Of a DNA stretch of 64,000 nucleotides, positions 17,077-24,719 are shown one piece after another. The notes below the pieces were generated by a model. It made no database searches and was not told the DNA's origin. It worked only from the letters and a program-made list of their open reading frames with translations. Origin of the DNA: Bog-1198 sp963727045 (lineage in GTDB: Bacteria; Pseudomonadota; Gammaproteobacteria; Steroidobacterales; Steroidobacteraceae); contig CAVSES010000001.1 in NCBI GenBank assembly GCA_963727045.1, positions 1,054,001-1,118,000 on the forward strand, written 5' to 3'. Each line of letters opens with the position of its first letter. Position 1 is the first letter of the stretch. The position numbers were made by a program, and so were the translations under genes.

Positions 17077-18774
17077 TCAATCGGTCAATCGTATCCGATG
17101 CAAGAGATCGATGAATCGCGGGTCGTTGCGCAGCGGATCGAGCCGTGGATCAACGTTGAGATACGTCATCCACCCTGAGCGCTCCTGATAAGCCTGAGAC
17201 AGGTACCCAAGCGCTTGGTCTTTCCATTCCAGCCCCGCACAGACCAGCGCGATATCATAAGAAGGCACGTAGACGCGGTTGACACGGGCGGTTAAATCGT
17301 CAAATACAGCCTGCGCTTCGATTGTTTTGCCGATTGCTCCATAGAGGTGACCTAGCGCTGCGCTCGCGAAGGTGACGTCACCGGACAGTTTGACCGCGAT
17401 CTGAAATTCCTCCACCGCACGGTCAAACTGACCTTGCTGCTCGTAGGCCAGGCCAAAAAAATAGGCAGGCCAAAAGGAATTGGGGTGAAGCTCGCTGGTC
17501 TTCCAGCACTGCTCAACCGCTTGCTCATACTGACGCGCAAACTGATAGTGCCACGCCATGTGAATATTGATCACCAGATCGAGCGGATCGAGTTCCAGGC
17601 AGCGTTTGCTTGCGTTTAGGGACTCCTCGGTGCGGCCCACGGCCGTCAGGAAATGAGAGTACCAGTGGTGGCACACAGCATAGTTTGGATTGAGTTCGAA
17701 GGCGGACTTGAATTGCGCTTCGGCCGTAGCCCAGTCCCAGTCATGGTGGGTCGTGCGGTACGCCAGTGTCGTATGCGCCTCAGCCAGTCGATTATCGAGT
17801 TCCAATGCCTTGCCTGCGGCGGCTCGCGCCTTCGCCATTGCATCGATGGGCGGCAGGGTCCCATTCTCCCAGGAACCCAAAGTGACGTAGCAATCAGCCA
17901 GTCCGGCGCGCGCACGCGCAGAGTTGGGGTCCTTATCAATCGCCCGTTCAAAATATTCGATGGCTTTCGTAATGCCCTGAGGCCGCTGCGCCCAGTAGAA
18001 GCGGCCCTTCAAATAAAGATTGTAAGATTCGAGGTTTTCATGCTTCTTCGCAAGCATCGCCACCCGTTCCTTGGCCAGCAGCTCCACCTTCAGCTGCTTT
18101 ACGATTGCCAGCGTAATTTCGTCCTGAATGGCGAAAACATCCGTCATTTGACGGTCGAATCGCTCCGACCAGAACTGATAGCCGTTGCCGGCGTCAATAA
18201 GCTGGGCAGTGACCCGGAGTCGATCGCCCAACTTTTGAATGCTGCCCTCTAGGATGGTGTCGACGTTGAGCCGCCGTCCGATCTCCCGGAGATCCATTTC
18301 CTTGCCTCTAAAGGAAAACGCGGATCCGCGCGCCACGACGAAGAAGCCCTTGATCTGGGTCAGTGCGTTGATGAGTTCCTCCGCCAGCCCCTCACAGAAG
18401 TAGTCGTTCTCCGCGGCCGTGCCAATGTTGACAAAGGGTAGTACGGCAATGGAGGGCGCACGCTGAGCCGGCTGAACCTCGCCGCCAAGGTGCATATCGG
18501 CTCGCCTCTGCTGTGCCTGCTGCGCGAGCTGCAGTAACCGATCGCGAGCGGCGGGCTCGTTCTTGAGCCGCAGCACCGGGAGGAAACGGGCTTGCACCGT
18601 CGCAAGGTTCGGCAGGCGCAAATTCTGCTCAAGCCGGCTGATCTGCGCATCGCTGTATCCCACGGCAATGGACAGCGACGTCTGCGTGAGTCCCGCGCGC
18701 CGTCGAAGATAGCGAAGCAACTCGCCGAAGGTGGTTAGGCGATCGAGGATTTCGGAGGGAATCGCTACATCCAT
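17077..18774 (-). CDS. XRE HTH - TolB/FlgO-like - TPR regulator
   Basis: A 565-residue protein starting at ATG 18774 (a TTG at 18801 is the alternative). Residues ~12-75 are an XRE-type helix-turn-helix (FGELLRYLRRRAGLTQTSLS then SDAQISRLEQNLRLP). Residues ~105-225 are the TolB/FlgO-like module (SIAVLPFVNIG, EGLAEELINALTQI, ILEGSIQKLGDRLRVTAQLI, WSERFDRQ). TPR repeats fill the remaining ~330. No transmembrane helix is seen, unlike the TIR proteins at 49-59 kb that share the module. It probably binds DNA and may control the divergent cupin gene 200 bases away; that is inference. Confidence 0.85.
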   Translation of the reverse strand: MDVAIPSEILDRLTTFGELLRYLRRRAGLTQTSLSIAVGYSDAQISRLEQNLRLPNLATVQARFLPVLRLKNEPAARDRLLQLAQQAQQRRADMHLGGEVQPAQRAPSIAVLPFVNIGTAAENDYFCEGLAEELINALTQIKGFFVVARGSAFSFRGKEMDLREIGRRLNVDTILEGSIQKLGDRLRVTAQLIDAGNGYQFWSERFDRQMTDVFAIQDEITLAIVKQLKVELLAKERVAMLAKKHENLESYNLYLKGRFYWAQRPQGITKAIEYFERAIDKDPNSARARAGLADCYVTLGSWENGTLPPIDAMAKARAAAGKALELDNRLAEAHTTLAYRTTHHDWDWATAEAQFKSAFELNPNYAVCHHWYSHFLTAVGRTEESLNASKRCLELDPLDLVINIHMAWHYQFARQYEQAVEQCWKTSELHPNSFWPAYFFGLAYEQQGQFDRAVEEFQIAVKLSGDVTFASAALGHLYGAIGKTIEAQAVFDDLTARVNRVYVPSYDIALVCAGLEWKDQALGYLSQAYQERSGWMTYLNVDPRLDPLRNDPRFIDLLHRIRLTD

Positions 18775-18974
18775 TTTTCCCAGTTCGTCCCGGGTCGCCA
18801 ACGACTTAAAGATGCTAGATCGCGGGTATTTTTCCTGGTTGGAGAACTCTTGGCAAGAAATGTCAGGTCAAGCGGTTTCGCGGCGACTATTTTGTTCTCG
18901 CAGGCACCGAAGCCATTGGCGCGGAGCCCCGCTTGAACGGCTGTTTTGTCGAGTCCCAACCAAAGGAGATTGAG

Positions 18975-19487
18975 ATGAACAAGGAAACTAAGATTCTATG
19001 CGGCGGCGCCTTGGCCGCATCAATTGTCGCCGGACTCGCAATGGCGACTCCCACGATCGGTGCCTGGTACAACGTCATTCTGTCGACGGGCACGGTTAAC
19101 CAAGAAATCCATGCCCACGCTCATGTGGCACTGCCCGGCACCGAGGATGGCTTCAGTGCCGAATTGGAAACGGAAGGTGCCGCCAATGTCATCCAGCAGG
19201 AAATTAAGTTTTCCCCCGGCGGCACCACCGGTTGGCATACCCACCCCGGCATCTTGCTGCTCACCTTGGCGGCAGATTCCGGCCCTGTGGATTGGTACGA
19301 TGCGGCGTGTGTGAAGCGGGTCTACAATGCGGGCGACTCGTGGACCGAGGGAACGAAATTGCACGATGTCGTCAACAGCAGCTCAATTGATGCGCACTTC
19401 CTGGTCACGTATGTCGTTGCGAAAGGTATTAGCAAGCGTACGGATCAAGCCGCGCCGGCGTGCGCGGCCGCGCTCGGGTTGCAGTAG
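18975..19487 (+). CDS. Secreted cupin-domain protein
   Basis: A 170-residue protein from ATG 18975, preceded by AAAGGAG at good spacing. The N-terminus is a signal peptide (residues 1-26, LCGGALAASIVAGLAMATPT). The remainder is a small cupin: FSPGGTTGWHTHPG provides the first metal-binding motif (His-x-His) and the second is degenerate (about residue 128, KLHDVVNSS...AHF). Likely a periplasmic metal-binding or small-molecule-binding protein; substrate unknown. It is divergent from the XRE-TPR gene. Confidence 0.8.
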   Translation: MNKETKILCGGALAASIVAGLAMATPTIGAWYNVILSTGTVNQEIHAHAHVALPGTEDGFSAELETEGAANVIQQEIKFSPGGTTGWHTHPGILLLTLAADSGPVDWYDAACVKRVYNAGDSWTEGTKLHDVVNSSSIDAHFLVTYVVAKGISKRTDQAAPACAAALGLQ

Positions 19488-19504
19488 CGGAGCGGCACGG
19501 GGAA

Positions 19505-19528
19505 TGCGCAGGGGCTTTTCCTTGCGCA
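19505..19528. terminator. Hairpin between convergent genes
   Basis: TGCGCAGGG and CCTTGCGCA form a 9-bp stem with one G-T pair around a GGCTTT-type loop, 18 bases after the cupin stop. There is no clear T-run, so it is a weak candidate for a terminator serving the cupin gene. Confidence 0.3.
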
Positions 19529-19702
19529 GCACCTCCGCATAGATCCTGTACATGCCCGGACACGGGAGCGTTTTCGTGTTCGGGTATATTGGGCAGCAGC
19601 GGTCATGCCGCGGTGGCTCGCTCATATGCCGCACGCGCCCGGCGGTTGAAATTGAAAATTCCCAATTCAAAATGCTTTTCCCCGCTGTCAACCACCCCAC
19701 CA

Positions 19703-21823
19703 TTACTGCTTCGGCGGAATCACCTTTACCGGAGGAAGTTCCACCGATCTCCTCACCACGCGCGTGCAGGAACGTGCGGTCAGATTCGGCGATTTTCCAC
19801 CCGGATAAGTTTCACAATAGAGTTTCAGCAGTTGCGCTTCCCGGGCTTCGCGCTCTGGATCCGGCACCCTCGTTACCCTGATGTACGTCGGTTTCGCCTT
19901 GTGAACCAGCGCCCTTGCCGCCGGCGCGACTCGACGCACCTGCACTGTGTGTGCTGTCACCGGCTTTTTGGTGAGCAAGGCATTGATCTGCGTCTGTATG
20001 TTGGCAGGGAAACCGCCAATTACCTTGCTGGACAACTCTTCCGCATCGGCATCCGTACTGCCGCCAACCTGGCTTCCCCTGATCGGTCCCGGAGGCGCAT
20101 GGAGCACTTTCCCGCCGGGAGCAGCAGGTCTTCCCGGGATGACCGCACCCTGCAGCCCGCCCACTTTCTGGTTATTCAGGCCGCCTGCCACGCGACCGCG
20201 TGTGGCATTTAACTTCCAGTGAAACTGTACGTGTCCCGAATAAAGCGTTCTGGCACTCGGTGTTCCCAGATCAAACGTAACAATAGCGCCGCCGGGTACA
20301 AAGTTGACGGCCACGGAGTTGTTATCGTTGGTGCTGTAGAGTTCGTCCAGCGCCGTAGGGCTGGCCGGGTCATCGCCAATCGCATCCGGCCGGCGAATAA
20401 AGAAACTCAGTGACGTTAGTTCCGGCACCGGCATATCACCGTCAGCGCAGTAACCTTCATTGCCCCAATTACGCGCCAGAAATACCCAGTCATCGGTGCC
20501 CACATGCCCCGCATCAGAGTTGGTGCGTATGGCCATGCCGTAAACCGGATGCAGCTCAGAATAGGCGCCGTGTTCTGAGTCCAGGCCAAACAAGCCAATC
20601 ACAACGGCAGGTGAATCGAAAATCCTCTGGGCCGCGGCTCCATCTTTGCCGGGATCGGTTTTCACCAGATTGTGAAAATCGTTCCACCATCCTTTATCAA
20701 TCCGGTCCACCACTTCGTCGGAATCAAATTCCAGCCCAATCGTTGCAGGTCTTGAGAACGTGAGTCCGGTCCCGGAGTCCGGCGCCAGGGTAAAGTTGTA
20801 GTCGTCATCACCGCTCTTGGTCGGGTGCAGGGGTTTGAACGTGCCGCTCCAGTCATCCCACCTGATCTTGCCCTCGTATGTGCTCACAAACCAGTTCAGG
20901 TGTCCGGCAAGAACATACGGGTCCGCTGCGCCCCGGCAAAGTTCTCCGCTGAACCCGGTGCCCTGGTTTACTGACGGTGCCTGCGTGGTGCACTGGTTGC
21001 CAACCAGGTTAATTCCTTCATCCACGTTGTCAGGATCCTTGTATGTCAATCCGCATTGCGCATCCGGATTCGGATGCGGCGGTCCGCCGGCCGGCTGGCC
21101 CACACCTTTCTCATACGCCCACCACGGATTCAGCGGCAGGTTGTTCGGATCCACCGTATCGCTCAGCAGGTCCATCGCTTCGTTCGGCGTAACCGTGCCC
21201 GTAGGAGCAATCTTGATCGTCACCCAGGCCGGCTTGCCGTAGTCCGCCTGCGGCGTTCCCGGTGTTGGACACTGGCCATTGGGGCCGTTATCGCGATCAT
21301 GACCCCAGTATCCGTTGTCGCTGTGATCATCGTCTTCAAATCCCAGAGTCAGGCTCAGGTCACCCTGCACGTTCGTGGCTATCGGAAATGTCCAGCCGGC
21401 CGGCGTTTGTGACTTTGAGGAAAAGCGGATCAGCCCGCCCGATCCCGGATAACTGATCAGCCCGTGATAAAGATGATCGCTGTCCGGGCCGCTCGGATCC
21501 ACATAGCGATGCCACGTCTGCCCGCTGCCGCCGGATTGCACGCAGCCTCCGGCATGCACCGTAACGAATGACCCCGGATGAAAAATAATAGTGGGATAAT
21601 TTTTTTGGGCCTTCTTGACCTCCGGCTCCGTGATGGTGCAGGTCTGCACCCCGCCAGACGTCTGGCATACCACCCGCTCCTGCGCCGATGCCTTGTTCGG
21701 CTGCAACAACACGGCTGCCATCGTTAAAAACGCGAATGCCAGAATCAGAGCGGTAGGCGCTCTACGGGGTGTTTTGAGCCGTGACAGGGCTGAACCCTGA
21801 GCAATTCCAGAGTCAAGTTTCAT
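19703..21823 (-). CDS. Large secreted protein of unknown function
   Basis: This 706-residue protein starts at ATG 21823, with AGGGGAG about 10 bases upstream. A signal peptide ends near residue 45 (LAFAFLTMAAVLLQPNKASA). The mature part is rich in Gly, Asp, Pro and Trp, with cysteine-containing segments (VCQTSGGVQTCTI, GGCVQSGGSGQTWHRYVDP, CETYPGG) and an acidic cluster FEDDDHSDNGYWGHDRDNG that could bind calcium. Near the C-terminus is a basic region (VRRVAPAARALVHKAKPTYI). The frame can be read upstream to 22075, but the signal peptide fixes the start. I do not recognise a family. Confidence 0.75.
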   Translation of the reverse strand: MKLDSGIAQGSALSRLKTPRRAPTALILAFAFLTMAAVLLQPNKASAQERVVCQTSGGVQTCTITEPEVKKAQKNYPTIIFHPGSFVTVHAGGCVQSGGSGQTWHRYVDPSGPDSDHLYHGLISYPGSGGLIRFSSKSQTPAGWTFPIATNVQGDLSLTLGFEDDDHSDNGYWGHDRDNGPNGQCPTPGTPQADYGKPAWVTIKIAPTGTVTPNEAMDLLSDTVDPNNLPLNPWWAYEKGVGQPAGGPPHPNPDAQCGLTYKDPDNVDEGINLVGNQCTTQAPSVNQGTGFSGELCRGAADPYVLAGHLNWFVSTYEGKIRWDDWSGTFKPLHPTKSGDDDYNFTLAPDSGTGLTFSRPATIGLEFDSDEVVDRIDKGWWNDFHNLVKTDPGKDGAAAQRIFDSPAVVIGLFGLDSEHGAYSELHPVYGMAIRTNSDAGHVGTDDWVFLARNWGNEGYCADGDMPVPELTSLSFFIRRPDAIGDDPASPTALDELYSTNDNNSVAVNFVPGGAIVTFDLGTPSARTLYSGHVQFHWKLNATRGRVAGGLNNQKVGGLQGAVIPGRPAAPGGKVLHAPPGPIRGSQVGGSTDADAEELSSKVIGGFPANIQTQINALLTKKPVTAHTVQVRRVAPAARALVHKAKPTYIRVTRVPDPEREAREAQLLKLYCETYPGGKSPNLTARSCTRVVRRSVELPPVKVIPPKQ

Positions 21824-22196
21824 AGGGCGTGGACTCCCCTTCGTGCGGATAATACTTTGACCGATCAGCCGGAATTTCTTTGGCCGAAAACAAATGACCT
21901 TGTTCCTACACGATTTCCCGAGCTGCTTGTATGAGCACCAAGATGCCAATGCGCGGATAGTACGCTCAAACGCCCTATCGCCAACAGGCTCGATGGGGAC
22001 ATTCGTGCGAAATTGATTGGTTTTGATGAAAAGCGCTCCAGAACGCCGCGCCGATGATCGTACGGCTATCGGCAAACCCCTCTTACACCTGTCTCACCGA
22101 CCCTGCGCGCCAATCTGTCGCGACTGCACTCGAATACCCTCAGCATCAATTCGATGTGCGCCTGGATTCACGAGACAAAAGGAATTCGTATTCCGG
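21824..22196. other. Gene-free stretch
   Basis: Separates the large secreted protein gene from the end of the D-serine dehydratase operon, both on the minus strand. It should contain the promoter of the secreted protein gene. No repeat, RNA gene or clear terminator was recognised. Confidence 0.4.
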
Positions 22197-23657
22197 TCAA
22201 TGGCGATCGCCGTTGACCGGTGGTGAGGGCGTTCGAGCGGCGGAACGTCTGTCGCTAAATTTATCGGGCGCGCTGCTGCCGAAGTCGGTTGCGCCGCGCG
22301 TAAATCCCGTGTCGACCCGGCTCCCCACACCCACAGGATTCTTGGCGGACCACTGTGCTGCACCCCGTTGATGAAATCGCCGATATTCTAGGGTCGGGAC
22401 GAGCGCTCCACCGGTAGTCCAAAGGACGTGCGACGCGTTATCCAAATTCTTCGATAGATCATGGTCTCCGAGGTACCGTTCACCCGCTGCCGATTTGAGC
22501 ACCCAAAGCGGACCCTGTAATGCAGCGGCCGCCGATGGCTCAACGCGCATCCCTTCCGTTCGCTCCAAAAGGTAAAGATCTTCGAAAAGTTCATCGTCTC
22601 GCACGGTAAATATCCCCGACACAAGCGACCGCACGAACGGCACCACAAAATCCGAGGCCCTTCCGACAGCAAGCCCGTCCGCCTCGGTGCAATTATCCAG
22701 GCCCAATTCCCCAACTGAGATTGGCGAGTCTCGAGTAGATGCGAGCCGAATAAGCATGCAGGGCGATGCCGCCGGTTCGGCGAAAAAGCAATGCACATTG
22801 TCTCCCAATAATTGACGAAGTCCGAAGGTGATCCCTCCTGCTGCTCCACCGACCCCGCAGGGCAAGTAAACAAACAGCGGATGCTCAGTATCCACGCGCA
22901 CGCCGCGAGCCGCCAGCTGCTCAACCAACCTGAGTGCCGCAATGCTGTACCCTATGAATAGATGGCGCGAATTCTCGTCGTCGATAAAATACTCGGACTC
23001 ATCCTGTTGAGCTTGCCTCCGCCCCGCCGCGACAGCCACTCCAAAGTCACCCCTGTGCTCGACGATGTCCACACCCAAAGAGCGCAGGCGTGATTTCTTC
23101 CATTCCTTTGCATCGGAGGACATGTGCACCGTGGACTGAAACCCCAACGCCGCTGCCATCACGCCGATACTCAATCCGAGATTGCCGGTTGAGCCGACGA
23201 CCACCCGGTGTCGCGCAAATAACTGTCGGGCCCTCTCTGAAGCGAGTACCAGTCGATCGTCATCGGGATGCCACAGTCCGTTCTGCAGCGCGAGGTTCTC
23301 GGCATGCGCAAGGACTTCATAAATGCCGCCCCGCGCTTTGATGGAACCCGCAATCGGCAAAGCGTGGTCGCATTTGACCAACCAGCGCCCTGGATGACGA
23401 CACTCTTTCATCTTCGCCCGCTGAAACGAGTCCGCCGGCAAGAGATCCGATTCGATGATTCCACCGGTGGGTGTGAGTTCGGGAAAAAGCTTCATCAGGA
23501 GACCGCCAAACTGACTCATTCGCGTTTCAGCGTTGCGCACATCATTCAGGCCGAGCCCGCCGTCCAAGTGCTCAGGGGACAACGGCAGCCAGTGGTCATT
23601 GATCCACAAGAAGGGTTCCTTCCGAACAAGGAAATCCTCAACCGGCGGCGAGAACAT
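22197..23657 (-). CDS. dsdA: D-serine dehydratase (D-serine ammonia-lyase)
   Basis: PLP enzyme converting D-serine to pyruvate and ammonia. The Schiff-base lysine is K107 in PIAGSIKARGGIYEVL, a DsdA-specific context. The phosphate loop is GSTGNLGLSIG (155-165), and PCGVGGAAGGITFG and AEPAASPCML match further conserved blocks. DsdA of E. coli has 442 residues; this frame has 486, because about 50 unrelated residues follow the expected end near LVPTLEYRRFHQRG. The native stop may have been lost. It is the last gene of the sigma-FecR-receptor operon, 14 bases after the hydrolase gene. Confidence 0.88.
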   Translation of the reverse strand: MFSPPVEDFLVRKEPFLWINDHWLPLSPEHLDGGLGLNDVRNAETRMSQFGGLLMKLFPELTPTGGIIESDLLPADSFQRAKMKECRHPGRWLVKCDHALPIAGSIKARGGIYEVLAHAENLALQNGLWHPDDDRLVLASERARQLFARHRVVVGSTGNLGLSIGVMAAALGFQSTVHMSSDAKEWKKSRLRSLGVDIVEHRGDFGVAVAAGRRQAQQDESEYFIDDENSRHLFIGYSIAALRLVEQLAARGVRVDTEHPLFVYLPCGVGGAAGGITFGLRQLLGDNVHCFFAEPAASPCMLIRLASTRDSPISVGELGLDNCTEADGLAVGRASDFVVPFVRSLVSGIFTVRDDELFEDLYLLERTEGMRVEPSAAAALQGPLWVLKSAAGERYLGDHDLSKNLDNASHVLWTTGGALVPTLEYRRFHQRGAAQWSAKNPVGVGSRVDTGFTRGATDFGSSAPDKFSDRRSAARTPSPPVNGDRH

Positions 23658-23671
23658 TGCCGTCTTAGTAC

Positions 23672-24679
23672 TCAGGGGCTGGTCCCGTTCAGAAATCGCT
23701 TCATCGCTTTGACCACCTGCTCACGAGATGTCAGAAAGAAGCTATCATGCGCACCCGCGACGGTCATGATCTCGACGTGTGCAAGCTCCCGCCGCACACG
23801 AGCGATGGACTTTATTCGAAATGGTGCCATATATCTGCGTTCCCAGCCGAGCCCATCGTCGCGACGACGCGCATCTACGATATTCGGATCGACCATGGAC
23901 TGCGCATAGATGGCCAGCGCCGGAGACTTGACGCGCGCGTAATCCCTCGGCGGATTGGTCCATAACGCAGTCAACAGCGCATCCATCACATCCTTGGGGA
24001 TCCTGGGCTTTACGCTACCATCCGGCTCGATGACAACGCTCTCGCGAAGATACGCCTCGACGCGTCGCATATCATCCAACCGGGTGTAGTCCACTGCTTT
24101 TTCAAAAGACAAGTATGCATCGAACGATGCCATAGCGCTGGCAGGGGTGTCGAGTAGACTGGGCGGAATCGCTTCGAATGCCGTCCTGTAATCAGGATCC
24201 GCCCAGTCGTAGCCGCCATCCAAATAGACAATTCGCCCGACTCGGTCCGGATACATTGCCGCCATGGCGGTTATTTCATTGCCGCCCAACGACCAACCGG
24301 CCAGATGCGCCTTCGCAATTCCCAGAGCGTCCATGAAAGCGCGAAGATCTTCCGTCAGGGTCACGGTGTCATAAGGAAGCCGCGCGGTGGAGCCTCCATG
24401 GCCCCGTCGCGAATAGGAGAGGATCTGGAAATGATCTGTAAAGGCCGGAGCCAGATCGTCAAACGCGTGCGCGTTGTCGCCACTGCCATGAATGAAAATG
24501 AGCGCAGGGCCCGTGCCCCCCCAGTCAAGGTATTCCAGCCCTATCCCATTGGCGGTGACGAAACCCCTGGTGTGAGGCGAACGATCAGACCAGGTCGACG
24601 GGGCTGTAGCGGCCTGCGCGAGCGTTAGTAGGAGAGCGGTCGCCAGTGCGACGCATCCAAAGGCCTTTATTGGACTCAC
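23672..24679 (-). CDS. Secreted alpha/beta hydrolase
   Basis: A 335-residue protein with a signal peptide (residues 1-24) and an alpha/beta hydrolase fold: oxyanion loop FIHGSGDN, YSRRGHGGST, nucleophile elbow GWSLGG (Ser), and a C-terminal histidine in VAGAHDSFF. The late acidic residue is probably in the YAQSMVDPN region. It would hydrolyse an ester or amide in the periplasm. Position between a TonB receptor and D-serine dehydratase suggests it acts on the imported compound, possibly releasing D-serine; that is inference. About 40 bases separate it from the receptor gene. Confidence 0.87.
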   Translation of the reverse strand: MSPIKAFGCVALATALLLTLAQAATAPSTWSDRSPHTRGFVTANGIGLEYLDWGGTGPALIFIHGSGDNAHAFDDLAPAFTDHFQILSYSRRGHGGSTARLPYDTVTLTEDLRAFMDALGIAKAHLAGWSLGGNEITAMAAMYPDRVGRIVYLDGGYDWADPDYRTAFEAIPPSLLDTPASAMASFDAYLSFEKAVDYTRLDDMRRVEAYLRESVVIEPDGSVKPRIPKDVMDALLTALWTNPPRDYARVKSPALAIYAQSMVDPNIVDARRRDDGLGWERRYMAPFRIKSIARVRRELAHVEIMTVAGAHDSFFLTSREQVVKAMKRFLNGTSP

Positions 24680-24719
24680 TAGCTTCCGTCACGTGCGGCC
24701 GGTGCAATGCACACTGCGG

